Source: Chitinophaga pinensis (GTDB taxonomy: Bacteria > Bacteroidota > Bacteroidia > CAMBQF01). From it: DNA of 40,312 bases. Each line of letters opens with the position of its first letter. The first letter of the stretch is position 1. Below are positions 17,250 to 26,850 of this stretch, one piece after another. The DNA lies in contig CAMBQF010000008.1 in the NCBI GenBank assembly GCA_945869825.1, positions 1 to 40,312 on the forward strand, in the 5' to 3' direction. The notes below the pieces were generated by a model. The model made no database searches, had not been told where the DNA came from, and saw only the letters and a program-made list of their open reading frames with translations. The translations under genes and the position numbers were made by a program.

Positions 17250-17292
17250 CAAAATTAGCTTAGGTGTATGGCAATAAAAATGATATTAATCA
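17250..17292 (-). promoter_or_regulatory. Promoter and FNR/CRP-like site upstream of ccoI
   Basis: On the minus strand TAATTTTG (17257-17250) matches the -7 consensus. TGAT-ATTA-ATCA (17281-17292) is an inverted repeat of the same half-sites and spacing as the one upstream of ccoS. Its centre is 29.5 bases upstream of the -7 box, near -41.5 from the expected start site, the classic class II FNR position. It lies between divergent genes and could also affect the lipoprotein at 17323. Confidence 0.5.
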
Positions 17293-17322
17293 GCCAATAA
17301 AAAGTAATTGTACTATTGTATT

Positions 17323-17718
17323 ATGAAAACACTGTTAGCTACTATACTGGTTATTTTATTTGCAGCTTGCTCGGGCCCTGTAAAAGAGGCTAACGTTGTA
17401 TTGTACGCTGTAGACCCTGATAGTTTGATGATACGCACCAGCATAGTTTTTAGGGACGATAAAACCTATACCGTTACCCAAAAACGTAAGGGAAAGCACG
17501 AGTACCATGGCACTTACGAGCAACGCGGCTATACCACTTTTATATTGCATGGCAAACAAAGCGAACCTTTTAGCTATAGCCATTTAGAGAAAGAACAGGA
17601 GTTTATTTATACCCCCACAGATACCATTACTCATGAAACGTTGGTGCAACGAGATAACGACAATAAATCGCCTAACTATTTAATGCACTTTGTGATAGTA
17701 AAAAATAACCTGCCTTAA
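17323..17718 (+). CDS. Small lipoprotein, hypothetical
   Basis: Starting at ATG 17323 the product is 131 residues: MKTLLATILVILFAACSG is an SPII signal peptide with lipobox FAAC. The mature part is about 115 residues with alternating beta-strand character (TYTVTQKRKGKHEYHGTYEQRGYTTFILHG), resembling small copper-resistance-NlpE-like or lipocalin-like lipoproteins, but no family is recognised with confidence. An upstream in-frame TTG at 17308 would spoil the signal peptide. It is divergent from ccoI and shares its 77-base regulatory gap, which makes a link to copper or respiration possible but unproven. Confidence 0.75.
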   Translation: MKTLLATILVILFAACSGPVKEANVVLYAVDPDSLMIRTSIVFRDDKTYTVTQKRKGKHEYHGTYEQRGYTTFILHGKQSEPFSYSHLEKEQEFIYTPTDTITHETLVQRDNDNKSPNYLMHFVIVKNNLP

Positions 17719-18148
17719 TTGCTAATTATTTTTTGCGAAAACCACTACTTATTTTCTTTACCTACAACCGAATAGTTTTAACTCAATTGCAGATACAATT
17801 ACCTACTAAGTATGGGTATCACCACTAATGTAAGTTTTGTTTACTTTTTGCCTTGCATTTTTAATTTAATAATAAAAAAAGCACCCTGCCTTATTGCTAC
17901 TGTTGCTATGCTTTCTTACAGCAACAGCAAGTATTAGTAAACATCTTGTAAATAACTACCGGCCGTAATAAAAAAACATGCAGGTACTATTTAGCTGACA
18001 TATCCACAATTTACCTGTTAGTAGTTTAAGCCCTAGCCTGTACTTACCATGGCAACAATACTGTGCTTTTTTGCCCACCCCGCTATACCCTTACAACTAA
18101 TTTAGCTAAACCCAATTGACTCCGTTCTTTTCTCAACCCAATTAATGC
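17719..18148. other. Intergenic gap before the giant adhesin
   Basis: 430 bases without a credible gene. Visible items: a hairpin at 17900-17927 (stem CTGTTGCT/AGCAACAG, 12-base loop, no T run), and several T-rich boxes near -7 consensus (TAAGTTTTG about 17830, TACTTTTTG about 17842) that have one base too many between TA and TTTG. No confident promoter for the adhesin could be chosen. Confidence 0.4.
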
Positions 18149-21100
18149 ATGCGGATTATGAAAAAATTACTACACGCAATGCGCAAAACGGTCACTTTAG
18201 CAGTGATGGTTTTATTACTAACAGTTACGCAAACACAAGCGCAACTATTGGTAAGCGCGCCACCCGCAGGACCAAACTACACCGCCCTTGTACAAAGCTT
18301 TTTCGTAGGTCAGGGTGTAACCGTTTCTAACGTTAGTTACACCGGCGGCGCACAAGCTATAGGCTCTTTTAGCAATACCGGCACAAACTTAGGTTTGGCT
18401 GGTGGTATTATTTTAACCACCGGTAACCGCAACCTTGCTATTGGCCCAAATAACCAAGCAGGCGCAGGTAGTAATTTAAACCGCCCTGGGTTACCCGAAC
18501 TTGATGCTCAGGCAGGTGCTGCTACTTTTGATGGTGCAGTTTTACAGTTTGATTTTGTTGCTCAGTCAACCTCTGTTAGCTTTCAATACATATGGGCTTC
18601 TGAGGAATATCCGGAATATGTAAACGCGGGCTATAACGACGCGTTTTCGTTTTTTATTAGCGGCCCTGGATTTGGCGGCCCTACCAATATTGCACTAGTT
18701 CCATCTACCACTATACCTATTACTATTGATAATGTAAACAGCGGTTCATACTCTCAATACTATGTAAACAACGCTGGCGGCCAGTTTATTCAATACGATG
18801 GTTTTACAACCACCATGACTGCTAATGCTACCGTACAACCCTGCCAAACCTATACCTTACGAATATGTATAGCCGATGCCGGCGACCATATTTACGACTC
18901 GGCAGTGTTTTTAGGCCAAAACAGCCTTTCCAGCACCACAGTTAGTGTTGCGGCAGGCAGCGGCTACAACGGAAGCTCTAACGGAGCTTACGAAGGCTGT
19001 TTACCCGGCTACATTAACTTCTCAATTCCGGCTGCATTAACTACTGATTATACCTTTAACTATATAATAGGCGGTACCGCGCAAAACGGTATCGACTATC
19101 AAAATATTGGCACCTCTGTTACCATTCCTGCAGGCCAAACATCAGCCCAGGTAGTTATAAATGCTATTAACGATAATGCTACCGAAGCACAGGAGACAGT
19201 ATTAATTACGGTAAACAATGCATGTTCTGTATCTACCACTACTGTTTATATTAATGATGTAGTGCCTTTAACCGTAAATGCCGGTGCCGACCAACTACAA
19301 TGTGGCCCGCCAACTGCAGCAACTTTAACCGCAACCGCAAGTGGCGGATTAACGCCTTATACTTATTCTTGGAGCAATGGTGTTAGCAACGTTGGCAATA
19401 CCGCCAGCATTACCAACACGCCAGCAGTTACTACCACATACACCGTAACTGCAACTGGTGCATGCCCTGGCCAAACCGCTACCGACCAGGTAGTAGTAAC
19501 CGTAAACCCAATACCTACCAGCATATTTACTTTATCATCGGCAACATTATGTAACGGCCAGCCAATGGCTGCCACCTATAGTGGCAATGCCAATAGCGGG
19601 GCTACTTATAACTGGAGTGTAAACAACGGCGCTACCATTACCGGCAGCGGCCAAAGCGTGGGTATTACTTACCCCGGCCCAGGCACTTATACTGTATCTT
19701 TAAGTGTTGCTCAGGGGGGATGTACTTCTACCACCACAACTACCGTAAATTTTACTGTATACCCACTACCTAACTCGCCATTTAGCGCACCTACCACTTT
19801 GTGTACCAGCGCCAACGGCAGCTTTAACTTTACAGGTACAACCATACCAGGCGCTACCTATACCTGGAACTTTAACGGCGGTACTGTAGTATCTGGTAGC
19901 GGCTCTGGTCCATACTCAATTAACTGGGCTACCGCTGGTACTAAAACCGTTACCTTAACTGTGGCAGCCAACGGTTGTACATCAACCTCTACCGCCAGTG
20001 TAGACGTAATACAAACCCCCGCCTCTACTTTCACCGCTACATCGCCTGTATGTACAGGCCAAAACAGTACCGTAAACTATACCGGCACTGTAATTCCGGG
20101 CGCTACTTATACCTGGGGATTTAATGGCGGCACTGTAGTATCGGGCAGCGGTGCAGGCCCATATCAAATTAACTGGACAACCGCGGGTACTAAAAATATT
20201 ACCTTAACAGTAACATCAAACGGTTGTACTTCTACAACCACTACTGTTCCTGTTGTTGTAAATTCAATACCTACAGCGGCCTTTACCTCATCGGCAAACC
20301 CTGTATGTAACGGACAGCCACTAACTGTATCGGCAACACCTGTAACTGGTGCTACCTATGCTTGGAGTGTAAACAACGGCGCAACTATTACCGGCAGCGG
20401 TGTGGGCCCTGTTACTGTTAACTACCCCGGTGTTGGCACTTACAACATATCGTTAGCGGTTACTGCAAACGGTTGTACTTCATCAACCACTACTACTGCA
20501 ATTACTGTTAACCCACAGCCTACTGCAATCTTTACCGCATCTACCCCATTATGTACCGGTGTAAACGGCACTATAACATATAACGGCACTCCAATACCAG
20601 GCGCTACCTACACTTGGAATTTCAACGGGGGTACTGTTGCTTCGGGCAGCGGAATGGGCCCTTACCAAGTAAACTGGGCCACTGCAGGCACCAAAACTGT
20701 AACCCTAACTGTTGCAGCTGCCGGTTGTACTGCAACCTCATCGCAAACAGTGGTAGTAAATCAAATGCCTACCTCTGGCTTCAGTGTTAGTGCAGCTCAG
20801 TTTTGCGCAGGTGCAAATGGCACGGTTACCTATACCGGCGCCATACTACCAGGCGCTACCTACACCTGGAATTTTGCTGGTGGCACTATTGTTTCTGGTT
20901 CTGGTGTTGGCCCATACCAAATTGCATGGAGCACTGCCGGCAGCAAAACTATTACCTTATCAGTTTCATCAAACGGATGTACCTCTACTGTAAGCTCACA
21001 AACTATTACCATATATCAGGTACCTACTTCTACCTTTAACGCTTCGGCAGCTACTGTTTGCGCAGGCCAACCGCTAACCGCAACGTATTCTGGTAACGCA

Positions 21101-24100
21101 TCAACTGCAGCTACCTACACCTGGAGTGCAAATAACAGCGCTACTATTACAGGCAGCGGACAAGGCCCTGTATCATTAAACTACCCATCGGCAGGTGCAT
21201 ACAATATTACTTTAACCGTTGCTGAAAATGGTTGCTCTTCAGGCGCCACTACCGTACCTGTTACTGTTAACCCACAGCCTACTGCTACTTTCTCCGCTAC
21301 ATCGCCACTTTGTACCGGCAACAATGGTACTGTAAACTATACCGGCATACAAATACCAGGTGCAACTTATACCTGGAACTTTGCCGGTGGTACTGTAGTA
21401 TCAGGCTCTGGCGCTGGCCCGTATACTGTTAACTGGGCTACCGCAGGCACTAAAAATATTACCCTTACTGTAGCCGCTGCAGGTTGTACTGCAAGCAGCA
21501 ACGTAAACGTGGTTGTAAACCAAATGCCCAGCTCATCATTCTCAGTAAGCAATACCCAGTTTTGTGCAGGCGGAAATGCAACCGTATCGTACAACGCGGT
21601 GCCTGTTACCGGTGCTGTATATACCTGGAACTTTAACGGTGGTACCGTAGTATCTGGTAGCGGCCTTGGCCCATATACTATAAACTGGAGTACTGCCGGT
21701 GTTAAAACTATTACCTTAAGTGTTACCGCCAACGGCTGTACCTCTACTATAACTTCTATACCTGTTACCATTTACCAGGTGCCTACCTCATCATTCACTG
21801 TATCATCGGCCAGTGTGTGCGATGGTACTCCTGTAAACATAACATATTCAGGCAATGCATCGCCTAACGCTACTTACACCTGGACATCTACCAACAACGG
21901 CAGCATAGGCACTAACCCATTGCGTTTAGTATACCCCGCACCAGGTTCTTATAACATTGGATTAACTGTATCAGAAAACGGTTGTTCATCAACCACCAAT
22001 ACTATACCTGTTACTGTGCATCCAATTCCGGTATCAACTTTCAGTGTAAGCAACAGCCAGTTTTGTGCCGGTGCAAATGCAACCGTAACATACAACGGTA
22101 CTCCTATAAACGGTGCAAACTACGCATGGAACTTTAACGGCGGTACTGTAGTATCGGGTAGCAACTTAGGGCCATACCAAATTACCTGGAACAATCCTGG
22201 TGTTAAAACCATCACCCTAACTGTATCGGCAAATGGTTGTACTTCATCTGTTACTTCGGTACCAGTTACCATATACCAGATACCAACTTCTACCTTTACT
22301 TTATCATCAAACAGCATTTGCGATGGACAGGCTGTTAACATTACTTACAACGGAAATGCATCGCCAAACGCAACCTACACCTGGGCTGTTAATAATGGTG
22401 GCAGCATAAGCTCAAACCCATCGTTTCAATTAGTATACCCTGCGGTTGGTTCATACAACATTGGTTTAACTGTTGCAGAAAATGGTTGTTCTTCTACTAC
22501 CACTACCCTGCCAGTAACTGTTAAACCACAACCGGTGGCTACCTTCACTGCCCCTACACCCATATGTACCGGCCAGACCGAAATTATTACCTATACCGGC
22601 ACCCAAATTACCGGAGCAAGCTACTCATGGGGCTTTAACGGTGCTGTTGTAGCATCAGGCACCAACGCAGGCCCATACAACGTTAGCTGGTTAACCCCCG
22701 GTACTAAAAACGTTACCTTAACTGTAAACGCTGCGGGTTGCAATGCAAGCAGCAACAGCGCAGTAGTGGTAAACCAAATGCCTACCTCTTCTTTCACCGT
22801 AAGCAATACCCAGTTCTGTGCCGGTGGCAACGCTACCATTACCTTTAACGGGGTACAGGTGCAAGGTGCTACCTACACCTGGAATTTTAGCGGTGGCAAC
22901 ATTGTTTCAGGTAGCGGCATGGGCCCTTATACCATCAATTGGAATTCGGCAGGCACTAAACAAATCACCTTAACGGTATCGGCAAACGGCTGCACCTCAT
23001 CAGTAACTACCATACCTGTTACTATTTACCAGGTGCCAACCGCAAGCTTTTCTACATCGGCCCCAAGCATTTGCAACGGCCAGCCATTAAACATTACTTA
23101 CAATGGTAATGCATCGCCAAACGCTAACTACACCTGGACAGTAAATAACGGTGGCAGCGTTGCCAGCAACCCATTACAATTGGTATACCCTGGTGCAGGC
23201 AATTATAACATTACATTAAATGTTAGTGAAAATGGTTGCTCATCAAGCGCCAATACTGTGCCTGTAACCGTTTATACTGTACCTACCGCAAACTTTACTG
23301 TACAAGGCCCAATTTGCGAAGGTGCATCAGTAAACGTATTATACACCGGCAACGCAAACCTAACAAATGCGCAGTTTACCTGGGGTTGGGATGGTGGTAC
23401 TGCCAGCAACACTATTAATCAGAATTACGCTGTGCAATATGCATCAGCAGGTAATTATGACTTAACACTGCACGTTGAAGAAAATGGCTGTAGCTCTATT
23501 GATATTACCCAGCCACTGGTGGTTAACGCCATACCTACTTCAACCTTCATCGCTACTTCGCCTGTTTGTATTAGCGATAACAGCGTTGTAACCTACACTG
23601 GCAGCGCCCCACAAAACGCTACCTATGCCTGGGACTTTGATAATGGTACTGTAGCATCTGGCCAAAACCAGGGCCCTTACAACATTAATTGGAACATACC
23701 CGGCACTAAAAGCCTTAAACTTATTGTAACCCATAACGGTTGCGCCTCTCCGCAAACCATAGTGCCTGTAATTGTTAACGACAGGCCAACTGCGGCATTT
23801 ACCATTGCAGACACCAGCATTTGTATGGGTCAGCCTGTAACAATTACCTATAATGGTACCGGCTCGCCAAATGCAATTTACAACTGGACTGCCAGCGGCG
23901 GGGCCACCGTTTCCCAAATTAGTGGCAACAACTACCAAATGGGCTACCCAGGCGCAGGTAACTACACTGTTACCCTAAGCGTAACTGAAAATGGTTGTGC
24001 ATCGGCCAACCCGGTAACCGCCACTGTATCGGTTTACGATATGCCTACCTCAGCCTTTGTATCATCGGGCAGCCCAATGTGCGATGGCACACCACTTACT

Positions 24101-26605
24101 GTTGATTATACCGGCAACGCATCGCCAAACGCAAGTTATGTTTGGAACATTAGCGGCGGCGCTATTATTGGCAACATTAACCCATCGGGTGTTTACCCAA
24201 TAACTTATCCTGGCCCGGGTGTATACAACATATCGCTAACCGTTAGCGAAAATGGTTGTACCTCTACCCAAAGCAGCACTGTAGTTACCATATACCAAAC
24301 CCCAACTTCAGCTTTCATCACCTCGGCAAGCCCTGTGTGCGATGGCAAACCTGTTGATTTCTACTACAATGGCAACGCATCGCCAAACGCAACCTACAAC
24401 TGGGTGGCAAGTAATGGTGCCAGCATTATTGCAAATGGTATAGATACATTTAGCCTTGACTATCCAGGTGCAGGCACTTACATTGTTAAGCTTACTATTA
24501 CTGAAGATGGTTGCTCATCTGCCATGAGTTCTGACACTGTTATTGTGTTTGATGTACCGGTATCGGCCTTTGCTGCCGTACAAAACCCAGTGTGCGACGG
24601 CCAACCTGTTATACTTAACTACAACGGCCCGCAAATTCCCGGTGCTGTATATACCTGGACTACCCCCGATAGTGTTTACATTGAAGAGAGTGGCTTAACT
24701 TCTTACGAAGTATTTTACCCCGGCGCAGGCACTTACAATGTAGGCCTAAAAGTAACTGCTAATGGTTGCCCCAGCGATACTACTTCAGTTCCAATTGTGG
24801 TAAACAGCAACCCTACCGCACCGTTTATTGCAAGCAACGAGGTATGCTTAGGTGCTAACAACAACATTATTTACACCGGTCCGCAAGACCCTAACTACAC
24901 CTACAACTGGAACTTTAATGGTGGCAGCGTAGTATCGGGTAATAACCAAGGCCCATACCAGGTAAACTGGCAAACCGAAGGTACCAAAACCGTAACCCTT
25001 ATTGTTACCAATGGCAACGGCTGTTCGTCAGACACTACCTCATTCCCTGTTATCGTGCACCCAATACCATCGGCATCATTTACCGCTACCGGCCCATTGT
25101 GTACCGATAATAACGGCGCGGTTTACTATACCGGTGCACCAATGCAAAATGCAACCTACACCTGGAATTTTGATGGTGCAAACGTAGTATCAGGCATCTT
25201 CAATGGTCCATACTCACTAAACTGGAGCACCCCGGGTACTAAACTGGTAACCCTTCAGGTAACTGCCAATGGTTGCTCATCGCCTGTTGTACAACAATCG
25301 GTTGTGGTAAACCCCACCCCTACTGCAAGCTTTGTAGCCTTAGATAGCACTGTGTGCGAAGGCAGCCCAATTACCCTGGTTTACAACGGCAATGCATCGC
25401 CAAGTGCAAACTACAACTGGTTTGCTACCGGCGGCGCTACTATTACTGGCACCGGCAATGGCCCATTTACTGTAAACTACCCTGCCCCTGGTACCTATTT
25501 CATCACCCTGACTGTTGATGAAAACGGCTGTACCTCGCCAATATCAGCAACCCTGCCGGTAACCATTATGCCTAACCCCAACGCATACTTTACTGTACCT
25601 GTTGGCGAGTGTTTTGGCAACAACAGCTACAATTTCTTAGCGCAAGGGCAGTTTACCTGGCAGGCCGATATTGTATGGAACTTTGGCCCTAATGCCAACG
25701 TGCAAACCTCAAACATTATCAACCCAAGCAATATATCGTTTAACAGCACGGGCGAGCAAACCGTTAGCCTAAGTGTTACCGATAATGGCTGTACCTCTAA
25801 CTTCAGCAACATGGTGCAGGTATATCCTGATCCTGTTATAGATTTTAGTGCCGATGAACTACGCGGCTGCACTCCGCTAGAAGTTCAGTTTACTGACAAC
25901 TCTGGCTACGCTGACCTTGCCACCTACCTATGGAATTTTGGCGATGGTAATACTTCATCACTACAAAACCCAATACATATCTATACCGACCCGGGTACTT
26001 ACAGCGTATCGCTGCAAATTACCTTCAGCTCGGCCTGTGGGGGCAGCATAACCCAAAACGCGCTAATTACTGTATACCCACAACCGGTGGCTGGCTTTAG
26101 CGTTACCCCCGAGCAGACTGATATGTTTGACCCATTTGTAACCGTGGTTAACGAGGGCAGCGGTGCTACCGTTTGCTACTATACCATGGGCGATGGTGAT
26201 ACCCTGATGAATACCCTTGGTGGCACCCACGAGTATAGCAATGCCGGTGTGTACACCATTACCCAATACGTTAGCAACAGCTACGGCTGCCGCGATACTT
26301 CAGTTCGTGTTGTACGTATTGATGGACAGTTTACCATTTACATACCTAATGCCTTTAGTCCGAACAATGACGGCATTAACGATAGCTTTGGCGCCAAAGG
26401 TATGAGTGTAAACAACTTCACCCTTTACATCTTCGACCGTTGGGGCGAGCTTATTTTCACCGGCCACGGTATTGATGATTACTGGGATGGCAGCGACCCA
26501 TCGGGCAAACGCAGCCAGCTTGATGTGTACGTTTACAAAGTAGTATACGATGAACCTGGTGGCGAACAAAAACAAGTAGTTGGCACCGTTGCATTAATAG
26601 ATTAA
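18149..26605 (+). CDS. Giant T9SS-secreted PKD-repeat adhesin with choice-of-anchor L domain
   Basis: 2818 residues; ATG at 18149 or 18158. A signal peptide ends near TQTQAQ. Residues about 35-275 match choice-of-anchor L (ASEEYPEYV, NDAFSFFISGPG, NIALVPSTTIPITIDNVN). About 285-372 is Calx-beta-like (GIDYQNIG, VTIPAGQTSAQVVI). About 373-454 is SprB-like. Residues 455-2560 hold about 25 PKD-like units of about 84 residues, each opening with x-P-x-S/A-x-F and carrying two conserved Cys (near the start and in the NGC motif), probably a disulfide. Units 5-15 follow a three-unit higher-order pattern. Two further PKD-like domains (2561 on; WNFGDGN) precede the type B T9SS sorting / gliding motility-associated C-terminal domain (2726-2818; IPNAFSPNNDGINDSF, FDRWGELIF). 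A cell-surface adhesin or gliding/biofilm role is inferred. Confidence 0.93.
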   Translation: MRIMKKLLHAMRKTVTLAVMVLLLTVTQTQAQLLVSAPPAGPNYTALVQSFFVGQGVTVSNVSYTGGAQAIGSFSNTGTNLGLAGGIILTTGNRNLAIGPNNQAGAGSNLNRPGLPELDAQAGAATFDGAVLQFDFVAQSTSVSFQYIWASEEYPEYVNAGYNDAFSFFISGPGFGGPTNIALVPSTTIPITIDNVNSGSYSQYYVNNAGGQFIQYDGFTTTMTANATVQPCQTYTLRICIADAGDHIYDSAVFLGQNSLSSTTVSVAAGSGYNGSSNGAYEGCLPGYINFSIPAALTTDYTFNYIIGGTAQNGIDYQNIGTSVTIPAGQTSAQVVINAINDNATEAQETVLITVNNACSVSTTTVYINDVVPLTVNAGADQLQCGPPTAATLTATASGGLTPYTYSWSNGVSNVGNTASITNTPAVTTTYTVTATGACPGQTATDQVVVTVNPIPTSIFTLSSATLCNGQPMAATYSGNANSGATYNWSVNNGATITGSGQSVGITYPGPGTYTVSLSVAQGGCTSTTTTTVNFTVYPLPNSPFSAPTTLCTSANGSFNFTGTTIPGATYTWNFNGGTVVSGSGSGPYSINWATAGTKTVTLTVAANGCTSTSTASVDVIQTPASTFTATSPVCTGQNSTVNYTGTVIPGATYTWGFNGGTVVSGSGAGPYQINWTTAGTKNITLTVTSNGCTSTTTTVPVVVNSIPTAAFTSSANPVCNGQPLTVSATPVTGATYAWSVNNGATITGSGVGPVTVNYPGVGTYNISLAVTANGCTSSTTTTAITVNPQPTAIFTASTPLCTGVNGTITYNGTPIPGATYTWNFNGGTVASGSGMGPYQVNWATAGTKTVTLTVAAAGCTATSSQTVVVNQMPTSGFSVSAAQFCAGANGTVTYTGAILPGATYTWNFAGGTIVSGSGVGPYQIAWSTAGSKTITLSVSSNGCTSTVSSQTITIYQVPTSTFNASAATVCAGQPLTATYSGNASTAATYTWSANNSATITGSGQGPVSLNYPSAGAYNITLTVAENGCSSGATTVPVTVNPQPTATFSATSPLCTGNNGTVNYTGIQIPGATYTWNFAGGTVVSGSGAGPYTVNWATAGTKNITLTVAAAGCTASSNVNVVVNQMPSSSFSVSNTQFCAGGNATVSYNAVPVTGAVYTWNFNGGTVVSGSGLGPYTINWSTAGVKTITLSVTANGCTSTITSIPVTIYQVPTSSFTVSSASVCDGTPVNITYSGNASPNATYTWTSTNNGSIGTNPLRLVYPAPGSYNIGLTVSENGCSSTTNTIPVTVHPIPVSTFSVSNSQFCAGANATVTYNGTPINGANYAWNFNGGTVVSGSNLGPYQITWNNPGVKTITLTVSANGCTSSVTSVPVTIYQIPTSTFTLSSNSICDGQAVNITYNGNASPNATYTWAVNNGGSISSNPSFQLVYPAVGSYNIGLTVAENGCSSTTTTLPVTVKPQPVATFTAPTPICTGQTEIITYTGTQITGASYSWGFNGAVVASGTNAGPYNVSWLTPGTKNVTLTVNAAGCNASSNSAVVVNQMPTSSFTVSNTQFCAGGNATITFNGVQVQGATYTWNFSGGNIVSGSGMGPYTINWNSAGTKQITLTVSANGCTSSVTTIPVTIYQVPTASFSTSAPSICNGQPLNITYNGNASPNANYTWTVNNGGSVASNPLQLVYPGAGNYNITLNVSENGCSSSANTVPVTVYTVPTANFTVQGPICEGASVNVLYTGNANLTNAQFTWGWDGGTASNTINQNYAVQYASAGNYDLTLHVEENGCSSIDITQPLVVNAIPTSTFIATSPVCISDNSVVTYTGSAPQNATYAWDFDNGTVASGQNQGPYNINWNIPGTKSLKLIVTHNGCASPQTIVPVIVNDRPTAAFTIADTSICMGQPVTITYNGTGSPNAIYNWTASGGATVSQISGNNYQMGYPGAGNYTVTLSVTENGCASANPVTATVSVYDMPTSAFVSSGSPMCDGTPLTVDYTGNASPNASYVWNISGGAIIGNINPSGVYPITYPGPGVYNISLTVSENGCTSTQSSTVVTIYQTPTSAFITSASPVCDGKPVDFYYNGNASPNATYNWVASNGASIIANGIDTFSLDYPGAGTYIVKLTITEDGCSSAMSSDTVIVFDVPVSAFAAVQNPVCDGQPVILNYNGPQIPGAVYTWTTPDSVYIEESGLTSYEVFYPGAGTYNVGLKVTANGCPSDTTSVPIVVNSNPTAPFIASNEVCLGANNNIIYTGPQDPNYTYNWNFNGGSVVSGNNQGPYQVNWQTEGTKTVTLIVTNGNGCSSDTTSFPVIVHPIPSASFTATGPLCTDNNGAVYYTGAPMQNATYTWNFDGANVVSGIFNGPYSLNWSTPGTKLVTLQVTANGCSSPVVQQSVVVNPTPTASFVALDSTVCEGSPITLVYNGNASPSANYNWFATGGATITGTGNGPFTVNYPAPGTYFITLTVDENGCTSPISATLPVTIMPNPNAYFTVPVGECFGNNSYNFLAQGQFTWQADIVWNFGPNANVQTSNIINPSNISFNSTGEQTVSLSVTDNGCTSNFSNMVQVYPDPVIDFSADELRGCTPLEVQFTDNSGYADLATYLWNFGDGNTSSLQNPIHIYTDPGTYSVSLQITFSSACGGSITQNALITVYPQPVAGFSVTPEQTDMFDPFVTVVNEGSGATVCYYTMGDGDTLMNTLGGTHEYSNAGVYTITQYVSNSYGCRDTSVRVVRIDGQFTIYIPNAFSPNNDGINDSFGAKGMSVNNFTLYIFDRWGELIFTGHGIDDYWDGSDPSGKRSQLDVYVYKVVYDEPGGEQKQVVGTVALID
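20516..23278 (+). repeat. Higher-order tandem repeat of PKD-like units inside the adhesin gene
   Basis: PKD-like units 5-15 alternate three subtypes recognised by their first residues and endings: Q (QP-start, VVVNQ end), M (MP-start, VTIYQ end) and V (VP-start, VTVNP-like end). Order: QMV (20516-21274), QMV (21275-22024), M'V' lacking a Q unit (22025-22528), QMV (22529-23278). Complete blocks are about 750 bases. This shows growth by duplication of three-unit blocks, with one Q unit lost or never gained. Confidence 0.75.
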
Positions 26606-26645
26606 ACAATCTTATCTGCCCTGTGGAAAGAGAAAGAGACATCCC

Positions 26646-26679
26646 TTCCCCTTCCTAAGACCATCTTATGGAAGGGGAA
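26646..26679. repeat. Long hairpin after the adhesin gene
   Basis: TTCCCCTTCC-TAAGA pairs with TCTTA-T-GGAAGGGGAA: 15 bp with one bulged base and a 3-base loop. A second small stem, AAACC/GGTTT (26678-26694), follows and ends in TTTTC. There is no long T run after the main stem, so it may be a transcript-stabilising or interspersed C-rich palindrome rather than a classical terminator. Confidence 0.6.
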
Positions 26680-26850
26680 ACCACGGGGAGGTTTTCAATG
26701 GTGAATAGTCAAAACTTATTTCGCTTATAATAACTATTCTTCGCCTCCATTAGTTTTTCAAAATTAGGTACACCCAATACACTAAGTTTACATAATAATA
26801 ATTTGCAAATTAATTGTAAATACCCCTATTTTACTACCTTAAACTAAGGT

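Noticed and set aside
17246-17322. Copper riboswitch or leader element upstream of ccoI
   Set aside because: The predicted transcript has almost no leader and no stable structure is visible.
17900-17927. Hairpin CTGTTGCT/AGCAACAG as terminator of the small lipoprotein gene
   Set aside because: It is about 180 bases after the stop, has a 12-base loop and no T run.
21367-21771. Minus-strand frame of 134 codons with repeated motifs
   Set aside because: Antisense reading of the PKD-like repeats; periodicity comes from the adhesin gene.
19511-25828. CRISPR-like periodicity of repeats
   Set aside because: The period is about 250 bases, in frame, with protein-level conservation; these are PKD-like protein repeats, not short direct repeats with spacers.
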